From Flavobacterium anseongense (GTDB lineage: Bacteria; Bacteroidota; Bacteroidia; Flavobacteriales; Flavobacteriaceae), in contig NZ_JAKIHN010000002.1 in NCBI RefSeq assembly GCF_021608185.1, positions 1 through 64,000 of the forward strand: a stretch of DNA of 64,000 bases, given 5' to 3'. This document shows, piece after piece, positions 51,527-60,863 of the stretch. Positions within the stretch are counted from its first letter, which is position 1. Every line of letters starts with the position of its first letter. A program made the translations under genes and the position numbers. The notes beneath the pieces were generated by a model. It was not told where the DNA came from, did no database searches, and saw nothing but the letters and a program-made list of their open reading frames with translations.

Positions 51527-53443
51527 ATGAGTAATTCTGTTGCCGAAAATATTGCCAACTTTTTAAAAGAATATTCACCTTTTAGCTATTTGAGTCATGA
51601 TGAACTGATTCAGGTCACTACAAGCATTGGTGTTATCAATTTAGATAAGCATAAAATTTTATTTCAAATTGATGATAAACTTCACGATAGTTTTTATGTA
51701 GTTGCTTCCGGTGTAATTAATCTTTCTGTAATTGCTGATGCCGAAGAGACATTATTAAACAAATGTTATGCTGGAGATGTGTTTGGTTTGCGCCCATTTT
51801 TTGCCAAAAACAATTACATGATGACCGCCAAAGCGCGTGAAGACAGTATTGTTTATGCCATTCCAATTACTGTTTTTAAACCTTTTGTGGCGCAAAATCC
51901 TCAAGTATTGGATTTCTTATTGGAAAGTTTTGCCACAAATACAAGAAACCCTTTTGATAAAGAGAATCGAGGAAAACTGATTACTGACAATGTTTACACA
52001 GAAGGTCAGCAAAATGAGATACAATATTTCCAGTCTTTAGCCTATAATAAAACACCTTTAAAAGTCAGTGTTTCAGCTATTGCAAAAGATACGGCTCAGT
52101 TAATGACCGAAAATCTTACTGACAATGTGGTTGTAACCGAGCAAAGTCACCCTATTGGCATTGTGACAGATAGCGATTTCAGATCCAAAATTGCCAATGG
52201 CAGATTTCCACTTATTTCAACTATAGATAAAATAATGTCTTCGCCGGTAATTACAGTTCCCGAAAATGTTTCTGTGGCCGAAGCACAACTCTTAATGTTA
52301 AAAAATAATGTGAGCCATTTATGTGTAACTGTAGATGGTTCTGACAAATCTGAGGTCAAAGGAGTAATTTCTGAGCACGATTTAATTGTAGCGCAAGCTA
52401 ATAATCCCGGAGTTTTGATTAAGGAAATAAAACGTTCCCTTTCGCCTAAAGAACTTAAATTAGTTAGAGAAAAATTAACCGATTTAATTCAATCGTCTAT
52501 TGCCAAAAACATTCCTTTACCACATATTTACAATATTTCAGGTGAAATTATAACAGCCATTATAAAGCGTTCTATTGAATTGTCAATACTCGATTTGGGT
52601 TCTCCTCCAGCCCGATTTGCCTGGTTTAGTATTGGCAGCCAAGGGAGAAAAGAGCAATTTTTGTTAACCGATCAGGACAGCTTTTTAATATTTGAAGATG
52701 TTGCCGAAGAAAAATACAGAGATGTTAAAGATTACTTTTTGAAGTTAGCCAAAAGAACTACTACTATACTCGAAAAAGTGGGTTATGATTTTTGTCCAAA
52801 TGGTCATATGGCCAGCAATATGCTTTGGTGTAAATCAATGTCAGATTGGATAAAGCAATATAATAACTGGATGAAAACTCCTGGAGAAAAATCGAATGAT
52901 ATCAGCAGCATATTTTTTGATTATGAGCTTGTTTTTGGCGAAGGCAAAATTGAGGACACGCTTGATGATTTGATCTTAAAGAATACTAAAAACAATGCAT
53001 TATTCTTTGATTATCTAGGTAATGATGCCTTGCGAAAAAATGCGCCAATAAACTTTTTTAGAAAATTCAATCTCGAAGAAGAAGGCGATCATAAAGGTAA
53101 ATTTGATATAAAAAACAGAGCCATCATGCCATTAGTTGATGGTGCCCGACTATTTGCTATAAGTTTGAATTTGAAAGGAATTAATAATACCTACTTACGA
53201 TTTAAACAGCTGGCAATTGTAGATCCAAAATTTTCTGAAATCTATTTAAATTGTGCGGATGCATTTTTAATTTTGTCAAAATTCAGAACACTTGAAGGAC
53301 TAAAAAATGACAGCAACGGTGATTATATCAATGTAGAAGAGCTTTCAAAAGTTGATAAAGAAAAAATGAAAAATGCTTTTGCTCCAATGAAAGAATTGGA
53401 AGAATTGATAAAAGATAAATTTCAATTAACTCAATTTTCATAA
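51527..53443 (+). CDS. cNMP-binding / CBS-pair / DUF294 nucleotidyltransferase-like protein
   Basis: The 638-residue protein has, in order: a cyclic-nucleotide-binding-like domain (about 20-140, ILFQIDDKLHDSFYVVASGVI), a CBS pair (about 175-290, HPIGIVTDSDFR, VKGVISEHDL), and a GlnD-like DUF294 nucleotidyltransferase. The last has GSQGRKEQ (370-377) and the acidic pair D382 and D384 in TDQDS. A helical DUF294 C-terminal domain ends the chain. The catalytic residues look intact, so it may nucleotidylate a protein or small molecule in response to adenine nucleotides. Its exonuclease-fold partner starts 2 nt later. In many bacteria I recall this pair near acetate-uptake genes; none are here. Confidence 0.9.
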   Translation: MSNSVAENIANFLKEYSPFSYLSHDELIQVTTSIGVINLDKHKILFQIDDKLHDSFYVVASGVINLSVIADAEETLLNKCYAGDVFGLRPFFAKNNYMMTAKAREDSIVYAIPITVFKPFVAQNPQVLDFLLESFATNTRNPFDKENRGKLITDNVYTEGQQNEIQYFQSLAYNKTPLKVSVSAIAKDTAQLMTENLTDNVVVTEQSHPIGIVTDSDFRSKIANGRFPLISTIDKIMSSPVITVPENVSVAEAQLLMLKNNVSHLCVTVDGSDKSEVKGVISEHDLIVAQANNPGVLIKEIKRSLSPKELKLVREKLTDLIQSSIAKNIPLPHIYNISGEIITAIIKRSIELSILDLGSPPARFAWFSIGSQGRKEQFLLTDQDSFLIFEDVAEEKYRDVKDYFLKLAKRTTTILEKVGYDFCPNGHMASNMLWCKSMSDWIKQYNNWMKTPGEKSNDISSIFFDYELVFGEGKIEDTLDDLILKNTKNNALFFDYLGNDALRKNAPINFFRKFNLEEEGDHKGKFDIKNRAIMPLVDGARLFAISLNLKGINNTYLRFKQLAIVDPKFSEIYLNCADAFLILSKFRTLEGLKNDSNGDYINVEELSKVDKEKMKNAFAPMKELEELIKDKFQLTQFS

Positions 53444-53445
53444 AT

Positions 53446-54042
53446 ATGATAGATTGGATAAAAAAAATCAATAAAGAATATCCCGATTTTTGGAAATTAT
53501 ATTTGGCAAAGTTTGAATCTAAATCCAATAGATATGTGGTTTTGAGTACTGAAACTACAGGTTTAAATCCAAAAAAGGACGTCATTTTATCCTTTGGAGC
53601 TGTTGCTGTTGTAAATGATGTTATCCGAATTGGAGACAATTTCGAAGTAGTGATTTTGCAATACAAATACCTTCATGACAATGGTTTGTCAAATGAGTTT
53701 CTAATCGAAAGTAAGCTGTCAAAACTTGCGGAACCTCAAGCTATACAAGCATTAGTCGATTATATTGGCAATGCGGTTTTAGTTGGACACCGAATCCATT
53801 TCGATATAGAAATGATTAATGATGTGCTGGAAAAAATGGATTGTGGTAAATTAAAGAATGAAGCGTTGGATGTCGAAATAATGCATCAGAAGTTATTAGA
53901 CATTACAAACAAATCCTTTTCGTTAGAAGATTTAGTAAAACATTACAAGCTTCCTTTAAATGAAAGAAATTCTGCCTCAGACGACGCCTATTCTATAGCA
54001 CTATTATTTGTAAAATTAAAAGCACGTTTAGGTTTTAAATAA
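53446..54042 (+). CDS. DnaQ-like 3'-5' exonuclease-fold protein with altered active site
   Basis: The 198-residue protein has a DEDDh exonuclease fold. Motif I reads VVLSTETTGLNP, where the first Asp of DxE is S34 while E36 is kept. Motif II is VGHRIHFDIEM with D120. Motif III is RNSASDDAYS, where the usual His is N175 and D180 is kept. Two of five catalytic residues are thus replaced, and the protein may bind rather than cut nucleic acid or nucleotides. It is separated from the DUF294 gene by 2 nt and followed by a terminator, so the two form a coupled pair. Confidence 0.87.
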   Translation: MIDWIKKINKEYPDFWKLYLAKFESKSNRYVVLSTETTGLNPKKDVILSFGAVAVVNDVIRIGDNFEVVILQYKYLHDNGLSNEFLIESKLSKLAEPQAIQALVDYIGNAVLVGHRIHFDIEMINDVLEKMDCGKLKNEALDVEIMHQKLLDITNKSFSLEDLVKHYKLPLNERNSASDDAYSIALLFVKLKARLGFK

Positions 54043-54072
54043 AAAAACCACTCTAGTGAATGGTTTTTTTGG
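54041..54072 (+). terminator. Terminator after the exonuclease-fold gene
   Basis: AAAAACCA and TGGTTTTT pair around CTCTAGTGAA, beginning at the stop codon and followed by T. Confidence 0.8.
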
Positions 54073-54097
54073 GTGCATCAAAATTAAACTAAACAAA

Positions 54098-54598
54098 TTA
54101 TTTTTTCTTTATGAACATATTCGTGTAATATTTCTTTCCGGTAGTTTCATCAATAGTAACAGATATACCAAAATGGGTAAAATCACCTTCAATATTGGCT
54201 TTATGATCCGGACTGTTTAACCAGGCACTCATAGCACTTTCCGGAGTTTGATAATTATAAGCAATGTTTTCTGCAACTCTAGTTGCTCCTAATACTTCAA
54301 CAAGGTTATTAGCTCTTTGCTGAAAGTAATCATGATTAACCACTTTATTATCAATCATATAAATATTATGTTCTTCAGACTTGTGCGATATGTGATTAAT
54401 CACCTCAAGTGTGCTTAATCCAATGCTTTGACGATAATTATTAACAGCAGTAATTAGTCTCAACTCACTATCGTTGTAATTGTAGGTAGTTACAAGCTTG
54501 TTGTCAGCCGAAGTAGCTTCCGACGAATCAGATGAACAGGATACCATTGTGAACACAATTGCTAACGGCAATAATGCTCTAAACATTTTTGCTTTCAT
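54098..54598 (-). CDS. CAP-domain (SCP-like) lipoprotein
   Basis: The 166-residue protein starts with a lipoprotein signal (MFRALLPLAIVFTMVSC; the Cys is residue 21) and a Ser-rich linker. A CAP domain follows: LITAVNNYRQSIGLSTL, HKSEEHNIYMIDN, ARVAENIAYNYQTPESAMSAW and DHKANIEGDFTHFGISV. Bacterial CAP proteins are extracellular; some bind sterols, lipids or glycans, but most have no known role. It is probably anchored at the outer membrane. It is monocistronic. Confidence 0.88.
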   Translation of the reverse strand: MKAKMFRALLPLAIVFTMVSCSSDSSEATSADNKLVTTYNYNDSELRLITAVNNYRQSIGLSTLEVINHISHKSEEHNIYMIDNKVVNHDYFQQRANNLVEVLGATRVAENIAYNYQTPESAMSAWLNSPDHKANIEGDFTHFGISVTIDETTGKKYYTNMFIKKK

Positions 54599-54849
54599 AG
54601 TAGTAGGTTAAGTTTTTAAATAAAGTAGATGTGGGGCAAACACTTTATTTCGATTAATATTGACAGAACGTTTGTTTGATTTGGTTAGACAAGTTTACAA
54701 GTTTTACCGATTAAATAACAAATAAAATCGACGAAATACATATATTTATAATTTATATGAATAATTTTCTTATAAATATTAATTAAACTATTCATACTTA
54801 ATTGCTAAGCACATTCTAATTTTTCGGCTTCAAAATGTAATTAATAAAA

Positions 54850-54857
54850 TATATTTG
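54850..54857 (+). promoter_or_regulatory. -7 box of the epimerase-GNAT operon
   Basis: TATATTTG, a full TAnnTTTG match, lies 19 nt before the TTG start codon. Between the CAP gene and this box (54599-54849) nothing else is seen apart from AT-rich sequence. Confidence 0.55.
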
Positions 54858-54876
54858 CAAATAAAATTTAACTGTT

Positions 54877-55731
54877 TTGACAACAACTATTTCAAATTCA
54901 GCACTTTCTGTTACGATTAATCATAAAGGTGCCGAATTAATTTCCATAAAAAATACCGATTCAAACAGAGAATACATCTGGGAAGGAAATCCGGATTTTT
55001 GGGGAAAGCACTCTCCTATTTTGTTTCCGATTGTTGGCACTTTAAAGAACAATTCATATACTTATAAAAACAATACGTATGAGTTATCTCGTCACGGATT
55101 CGCTAGAGATATGGATTTTAATTTGATTAGCCATAATGAAAATGAAGCTGTTTTTTCTCTGTTATCAAACGAATTAACAAAAGAAAAATATCCATTTGAA
55201 TTCGAATTGCGACTAATTTACACCTTAATAAATTCTGAATTAAAGATTAGTTATCAGGTTATTAATATAGGTAGTGATATATTGCCTTTCTCAATTGGCG
55301 GACATCCGGCATTTGCTTTACACAAAAAATTTGAAGATTATAGTTTGCAATTTGAAACAGAGGAAAATTTAATCAGTTACGAATTAGATAATGATTTGCT
55401 TTCAGAAAAGACAAAACAAATCGACTTATTAAAAAACAATTTGCCACTTACCTATTCTATTTTTGAAAATGATGCTTTGATTTTCAAGAAATTAAAGTCA
55501 AAACAGATCCAAATCCTGGAAAGTAACATTCCAATATTGAATTTTAAGTTTAACGATTTTCCTCATTTCGGAATTTGGACCAAAGTAAATGCACCATTTA
55601 TCTGCCTTGAACCTTGGGTTGGCTACTCTGATATTTTAAATACAACCGGAAATATTTTAGAAAAAGAAGCCATTCAAATTCTGGAAAGTAATTCTTCAAA
55701 AGAATACAGTTTTAGCATCGAAATTCTATAA
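54877..55731 (+). CDS. Aldose 1-epimerase family protein (LacX-like)
   Basis: The 284-residue protein starts on TTG. There is no in-frame ATG near, and the N-terminus MTTTISNSALSVTINHKGAELISI matches the family. It has YIWEGNPDFWGKHSPILFPIVG, LSRHGFARDMDF and PFSIGGHPAFAL, the motifs of the galactose-mutarotase-like LacX group, where His residues do the acid/base work on sugars. The catalysed sugar is unknown. The GNAT gene follows after 19 nt, so both are probably co-transcribed. Confidence 0.9.
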   Translation: MTTTISNSALSVTINHKGAELISIKNTDSNREYIWEGNPDFWGKHSPILFPIVGTLKNNSYTYKNNTYELSRHGFARDMDFNLISHNENEAVFSLLSNELTKEKYPFEFELRLIYTLINSELKISYQVINIGSDILPFSIGGHPAFALHKKFEDYSLQFETEENLISYELDNDLLSEKTKQIDLLKNNLPLTYSIFENDALIFKKLKSKQIQILESNIPILNFKFNDFPHFGIWTKVNAPFICLEPWVGYSDILNTTGNILEKEAIQILESNSSKEYSFSIEIL

Positions 55732-55750
55732 TTTTACAAAAAACATAACG

Positions 55751-56311
55751 ATGCTAACAATAAACTTTCATCCTTTTCAAAACATAGAAACTGAACGTTT
55801 GCTATTGCGGCGTATAGATACTAATGATGCTGAAGAAGTTTTAGCACTTCGCGGCAATCCTGAAACGATGAAATATATTCCACGTCCTTTGGCAAAATCA
55901 ATAGAAGATGCTTTGGAACATATTGCCATGATTGAAGATAAGATTGTCAATAATACCGGAATTAATTGGGGAATTACTATCAAAGGAAGTCCGAAGATTA
56001 TTGGAATTATTGGTCATTACATAATTTCACCCGAAAATCATCGTGCAGAAATCGGCTATATGTCTTTTCCTGAATACAATGGAAAAGGCTATATCACAGA
56101 AGCTATAAAAGCTGTTGTCGCTTACGGTTTTGAGCAAATGAACTTGCATTCTATTGAAGCGATTATTGATCCTGAGAATATTGCTTCCGAAAGAGTTTTA
56201 CAAAAAAACGGTTTTGTCAAAGAAGCTCATATACTGGAAAATGAGTTATGGGAAGGAAAGTTTTGGGATACGGTTATTTATTCTTTACTAAGAAGAAACT
56301 GGAAAAAATAA
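55751..56311 (+). CDS. RimJ/RimL-type GNAT N-acetyltransferase
   Basis: The 186-residue protein has the GNAT landmarks: ETERLLLRRIDTNDAEEVLALRGNPE at the start, GIIGHYIISPENHRAEIGYM, a Gly-rich acetyl-CoA loop NGKGYITEA, and AIIDPENIASERVLQKNGFV. It resembles ribosomal-protein or small-molecule acetyltransferases. It is the second gene after the epimerase and ends directly next to the convergent VF530 gene without a hairpin. Confidence 0.9.
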   Translation: MLTINFHPFQNIETERLLLRRIDTNDAEEVLALRGNPETMKYIPRPLAKSIEDALEHIAMIEDKIVNNTGINWGITIKGSPKIIGIIGHYIISPENHRAEIGYMSFPEYNGKGYITEAIKAVVAYGFEQMNLHSIEAIIDPENIASERVLQKNGFVKEAHILENELWEGKFWDTVIYSLLRRNWKK

Positions 56312-56542
56312 TTAGTTTTTGAGCTTAGGCAAAGTTCTAATATACAATTCTTCTACTTTTTTTCTGGCCCAATCCGTTTTTCTAAGAAAAGTTAAACTCG
56401 ATTTTATACTTGGGTTATCGTTAAAACATTTAATTCTTATTAGCTCACCCAAAGTATCAAAGCCATAAAAATCAACCAGAATTTCGAGTATTCTTTGAAG
56501 CGTAATGCCGTGAAGCGGATCTTTTGAAATTTTATTTTCCAT
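56312..56542 (-). CDS. VF530-family (DUF2132) DNA-binding protein
   Basis: The 76-residue protein carries the whole VF530 signature: [29 protein letters not shown], with [29 protein letters not shown]. The Vibrio member has a known structure with a winged-like fold thought to bind DNA; the cellular role is not known. Its -7 box TAACTTTG (56547-56554, minus strand) ends 4 nt before the ATG, so its mRNA may be leaderless. Divergent from smpB. Confidence 0.9.
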   Translation of the reverse strand: MENKISKDPLHGITLQRILEILVDFYGFDTLGELIRIKCFNDNPSIKSSLTFLRKTDWARKKVEELYIRTLPKLKN

Positions 56543-56546
56543 AAAG

Positions 56547-56554
56547 CAAAGTTA
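56547..56554 (-). promoter_or_regulatory. -7 box of the VF530 gene
   Basis: TAACTTTG on the minus strand, a full TAnnTTTG match, 4 nt from the start codon. Confidence 0.5.
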
Positions 56555-56562
56555 CAAAACTA

Positions 56563-56593
56563 TTGTTGTTTACCGCATTTGTTGTTACATTTG
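56563..56593 (+). promoter_or_regulatory. Promoter of smpB
   Basis: TTG, 20 nt, TACATTTG, a full match. The box ends 7 nt before the ATG, so the transcript would have no or almost no leader. Confidence 0.7.
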
Positions 56594-56600
56594 CCATCCA

Positions 56601-57053
56601 ATGTTGAAAACAATAAACATACTTAATAAGCGCGCCAAATTTGATTATGAAATAATCGAGACCTATACTGCCGGCATAGTTTTAACAGGTACGGAAATCA
56701 AATCTATTCGTTTAGGAAAAGCTAATATTACAGAAGGTTTTTGTGAATTTCACAACAATGAATTGTTTGCCATCAATACCCAAATTGATGAATATCTTTA
56801 TGGAAATCAATTCAACCACAAGGCAAAAAGTGAGCGCAAACTTTTATTGAATAAAAGAGAATTAAGAAAGCTTGAGAAAGCTTATGACACAAAAGGATTG
56901 ACAATTATTCCTTTGCGACTTTTTACCAATGAAAAAGGAATTGCCAAATTAGATATCGGGCTTTGTCGCGGAAAGAAAACGTATGATAAACGCGAAAGTC
57001 TTAAAGAACAAGATACTAAACGCGATTTAGACCGAATTAAAAAATCATTTTAA
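56601..57053 (+). CDS. smpB: SsrA-binding protein SmpB
   Basis: The 150-residue protein brings tmRNA to stalled ribosomes for trans-translation. It has the OB-fold landmarks [45 protein letters not shown] and [24 protein letters not shown], and the basic C-terminal tail ([20 protein letters not shown]) that enters the decoding site. No tmRNA gene was seen in the window. Confidence 0.97.
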   Translation: MLKTINILNKRAKFDYEIIETYTAGIVLTGTEIKSIRLGKANITEGFCEFHNNELFAINTQIDEYLYGNQFNHKAKSERKLLLNKRELRKLEKAYDTKGLTIIPLRLFTNEKGIAKLDIGLCRGKKTYDKRESLKEQDTKRDLDRIKKSF

Positions 57054-57054
57054 T

Positions 57055-57087
57055 AAAAAACCCCATTTCTTCTAAATGGGGTTTTTA
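57055..57087. terminator. Bidirectional terminator
   Basis: AAAACCCCATTT, loop CTTCT and AAATGGGGTTTT form a 12-bp stem between the convergent smpB and DUF3857 genes. Confidence 0.92.
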
Positions 57088-57093
57088 CTTTAA

Positions 57094-60000
57094 TTATTTG
57101 TATCCGACAATTTGTTCTTCTGCAGCAATTACGTCATCAACATACTTTTTATATTCTAAATAATCAGTAGTCAGAATTTTGTCCCAAGTTAAATCAACTG
57201 TTCTGATTACTTTCAATGAATTTGGATTTATTAATTCAAAGCTAATTTGGTATTTATGTCCTTTATAAGTCAAGGTTTTTGCTTCTGGAATTTCTGTGAA
57301 TTTCTTGTCTTTTGGAATATTTAAAATCACAGTAGATCTATAATTATTATTGATTTCATAGCTAAAATAATTGATATCATACTTTCTGCTTTCAAGCGAA
57401 ATAATATCTCTCGTATAGACTTTATCCAAAAACGGAATATCCGTTATTTTCATGCTTCCAACAGTTTGTGCTCTTTCGGCAATTGTAAATTGGGTTTCAA
57501 AAGTTATGTCTTTATCATAAGTTTTGTTTTCAATAATTTTAGCTGATTGCAATGAAACAATTTTTTTTAATCTTTCGTTATAGTCTTCTTCCAATCTCTT
57601 TTTTCGAACATCTTCGGTTGTAAAACTTGAGAAGAGTTCATTATAGTATGCTTTGGTAGCTCCTTCAGCTTTTACAGTATTTATGAAGTTTTTCGATTTA
57701 TCATCGATTGTAATTGTTGATGTAGTATTTATTGAAGCTGACAGTACATTATCAAAAGGGATGGCGATAATTTCGGACTTTTCATTTTCTGCTTTATCAA
57801 ATGAAATTACCAATGCATTTGCATTATATAAGTTACTTGGTAAAGCTTTAAAAGGTAAAAAGTTATCAGTAAGCTCTAAGAAATATTCTTTATTATCGAT
57901 TTTTACTTTAACAATGCAATGATTAAAATCGTTTGAAGGAAGCATCATCGATTTAAATCCGTTGTCATTTGTAGTCACCAAAACTAGGTTGGATTTTAAA
58001 CCTGCTAGTTGAGAAAGCGCTACAAAAAGCGTAGAAACATCTTTACAGTCTCCAAGTTTTGTTGTAATAGTTTTTGAAGGTTTTTGAGGAACATAGCCGC
58101 TTTGTCTGAAATCTAATGAACTGTACTTAATATTATTCTCAATATAAGTGTAGATTTTTTTAGCAATTTCTTCCTCTGAAATTCCTTCAACTCCACTTGG
58201 GAAAATCTCATCAAATGTGGCTTTAGTTATTTTGTCAAGCTTTAGATTCTTCTTAACTAAGTCGGAATACCAATTAGAAATTTCTTTCCATGATTTAATT
58301 GTGCTTACTCTGATTGCATTAGTCAAATCACTATAGCGCGGAGCATATGCCTCGTTCAAAGCCATTGCCGGAATGTTGGTCCGTCTCCATATTTTACAAG
58401 TTTTATTATTAATTTTTTGAGTTGTAGCCGGAACAGTTCCGTTATTAAAGGCGGAAATATATTCCATATCTTGAGGGTATATAAGTCCAAAATAGGCTTC
58501 GACCGCTGGGTAAAAACTGTTGAAATAACAAGTTAAATCAAAATCTTTGTAAAATCTTCCAAATGAATTTTCATAGCGTTCATACTGAATAAAAATAACA
58601 TCTCCGGCACTTAAATTTGTAAAAACAATAGTGTTGTCTCCCTTTTCACCGGGAACAATACTTCCGTCTGGCTTTACAATTTCTGATTTTAAGACAGTAT
58701 TTCTATACAAATCAAGACTATACTCTTTCATTTCATCTATTCCTTTTTCAGATGTGACTTCATATAGATAAGTAACTTTTGATTTACGGCCACCTTCAGG
58801 AAGGATATTAACTATATATTCATCTAATAGCGTCGTAATACCGAAATCTCCTTTTAAACTACTGTTTCTTCTGGCCTTTATCATTTTGTAAATATCCTTT
58901 GAGGCAATTTCTTCAATCTCATCAGGAGTTTTGGTGATATCATATAATTTTTTTCTCAAAACTTCATTTCCAGAATCGTGGGATAATGATTTTCTAAAAT
59001 ATTTTTCAGCTTCTTTGATGTTATTCATACTATTATAAATATTCCCTTTTATTTGCATTAATGAAAAAGAATATGGATAATTGGCCAATGCTTTGTCAAC
59101 TTCCAGCATAGCTTCATCATAGCGTTTATCAAAAATTAATAGATCAATATAATCTTTTCTTAAGCTATTCGAATAAGCATATTTATCAGATGATTCGTGA
59201 GTTATTCTTTCAACATCTTCTTTTCTGTTGGCGTCTTTGTAATATTTTTTTAATTGGTTTAATGCGACTATATTTTCTTTTTTTTCAATCAATTTTTCAA
59301 GCATTGAAATTGCCGTTGTTTTATCATTTTTCAATCTTTCATAAACCGGAGCAAAACTGGTGATGTAGAATTCGTTGTTGTTTGAAGCAGAAAACAATTC
59401 TTCGACTTTTTCCAACATTAAATTCATGTCTGCCTTTCTGGAAGCTATGATAAAATCAAACATCGTCTTTATCATATCTGATTTTATCGATTTTGACTTC
59501 TCTTGAAACTTTTCTAATTCAACTATATTAGCCGATTTCATCCAATCTTGATCTTGGAATTTCATCAAAATATTGTAAAAATAATTTTCATCATTAACTT
59601 CCATGTTTTTGCTAATCTCCTCCACTTTTTGAGTTTCTCCCTTATTAGAGTAATTAGTCATTTGCATAACCTGAATCAAGGATGACTTTGGATATTTTTT
59701 AATTAACTCTTCAACAATATCATTTGCTAATTCGTTTTTGCTGTTATTGGAATAAGCTTCAAAAAGTAAAATTTTATAAAGAACATTGTCCGGATTTTTG
59801 GCTATCAGATCTTTAAAGAATTCTTCAAAATTCGGAGCTAACTCTGCTACATTTAATTGTTCAAATGAAGTTTTGTTATAGGGCTTATATGAATTAAAAT
59901 AATTCAAATCCGGAATTGCATTATTCATTACGTCGGTTAAATTCAAAAAGAAATTATCGCTGCTGTTTTTAGAGGAAAATTTAACCAAAAGTCTATTCAT

Positions 60001-60840
60001 ACCTTTTGGCAATCTAAACTTCAATTTATATGCATTCAAGTCAGTATGCTGAGACATATTATTTGCATAGACTTCGGTATCGTTTACAAAAATTTTAATC
60101 GATGAACTCGTACCAAAATTCAGAACCACATCTTTATCGGTTTGTGATTCAATAAAGACTTGTGAGTAAATTATTCCCTCTCCATATTCAGATTCGTTGG
60201 AATAAAAATGATATCCTTCATTTTGTTTGTCAACAGGAACATACCATCCTATTTTCCCATTACTGTTGGCGTCAAATAATTTATCATTATTAGCATAGAC
60301 TTCGGGTTCATATTCGGTTTCTAACCCGCTGTCGTTTAAGTTTTCAAATACACCGCAGTACTGCCAATTTTCGATCCCGTTTAGCTTTTTAATTTGATTG
60401 TTGAATCCATCAAAATCCTTTCTTTTTCTATCACAAATGGCTTTATAATAGATGACTAAAGGGTCATCTTTAAAAGTAGGTGACTCAGCAAGAATATCCA
60501 TTTTTTTATAAGTGAAATCATTAAAACCATTCGACCTGGTATTGTCAATCACATAAGGTTTATACCAAATTGGATATAGGTATTCTTTTTGTTTGCATGT
60601 TATAACAAACTGCTGTACAAATTTATCATCAAAAGAAAGCTTTCCCTGTTCATAGTCGATCATGACATCGAGAATTAGGTAATCAACATTTGAATCTTTT
60701 TTTGATTTTAACTCTTTATTGAATAAGTTTCTGGCTTCTTCACGCTTATTGGCTAATAATAAATCCCAAACTTTTTTTTCGGCGGTTTGAGAAAATGCAA
60801 TACTTGAAAGCAGTAAAAAAATGATGTGAAGTCTTTTCAT
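57094..60840 (-). CDS. Large exported DUF3857 and transglutaminase-like protein with TPRs
   Basis: The 1248-residue protein has a signal peptide (MKRLHIIFLLLSSIAFSQ). A region with a sugar-binding-like strand pattern covers about 170-310. TPR-like helical repeats run through roughly 320-660 (ALANYPYSFSLMQIKGNIYN, KEAEKYFRKSLSHDSG). A DUF3857 beta domain (about 690-860) is followed by a transglutaminase-like core with the triad visible: Cys in LGDCKDVSTLF (about 931), His in DFNHCIVKV, Asp in LELTDNF. A beta-rich C-terminus ends it. DUF3857/transglutaminase proteins are periplasmic or surface proteins of unknown role; the intact triad suggests a peptidase or crosslinking activity. It is unusually long because of the N-terminal TPR part. 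Confidence 0.88.
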   Translation of the reverse strand: MKRLHIIFLLLSSIAFSQTAEKKVWDLLLANKREEARNLFNKELKSKKDSNVDYLILDVMIDYEQGKLSFDDKFVQQFVITCKQKEYLYPIWYKPYVIDNTRSNGFNDFTYKKMDILAESPTFKDDPLVIYYKAICDRKRKDFDGFNNQIKKLNGIENWQYCGVFENLNDSGLETEYEPEVYANNDKLFDANSNGKIGWYVPVDKQNEGYHFYSNESEYGEGIIYSQVFIESQTDKDVVLNFGTSSSIKIFVNDTEVYANNMSQHTDLNAYKLKFRLPKGMNRLLVKFSSKNSSDNFFLNLTDVMNNAIPDLNYFNSYKPYNKTSFEQLNVAELAPNFEEFFKDLIAKNPDNVLYKILLFEAYSNNSKNELANDIVEELIKKYPKSSLIQVMQMTNYSNKGETQKVEEISKNMEVNDENYFYNILMKFQDQDWMKSANIVELEKFQEKSKSIKSDMIKTMFDFIIASRKADMNLMLEKVEELFSASNNNEFYITSFAPVYERLKNDKTTAISMLEKLIEKKENIVALNQLKKYYKDANRKEDVERITHESSDKYAYSNSLRKDYIDLLIFDKRYDEAMLEVDKALANYPYSFSLMQIKGNIYNSMNNIKEAEKYFRKSLSHDSGNEVLRKKLYDITKTPDEIEEIASKDIYKMIKARRNSSLKGDFGITTLLDEYIVNILPEGGRKSKVTYLYEVTSEKGIDEMKEYSLDLYRNTVLKSEIVKPDGSIVPGEKGDNTIVFTNLSAGDVIFIQYERYENSFGRFYKDFDLTCYFNSFYPAVEAYFGLIYPQDMEYISAFNNGTVPATTQKINNKTCKIWRRTNIPAMALNEAYAPRYSDLTNAIRVSTIKSWKEISNWYSDLVKKNLKLDKITKATFDEIFPSGVEGISEEEIAKKIYTYIENNIKYSSLDFRQSGYVPQKPSKTITTKLGDCKDVSTLFVALSQLAGLKSNLVLVTTNDNGFKSMMLPSNDFNHCIVKVKIDNKEYFLELTDNFLPFKALPSNLYNANALVISFDKAENEKSEIIAIPFDNVLSASINTTSTITIDDKSKNFINTVKAEGATKAYYNELFSSFTTEDVRKKRLEEDYNERLKKIVSLQSAKIIENKTYDKDITFETQFTIAERAQTVGSMKITDIPFLDKVYTRDIISLESRKYDINYFSYEINNNYRSTVILNIPKDKKFTEIPEAKTLTYKGHKYQISFELINPNSLKVIRTVDLTWDKILTTDYLEYKKYVDDVIAAEEQIVGYK

Positions 60841-60863
60841 TATTATCTAGAAATAAATTTAGT

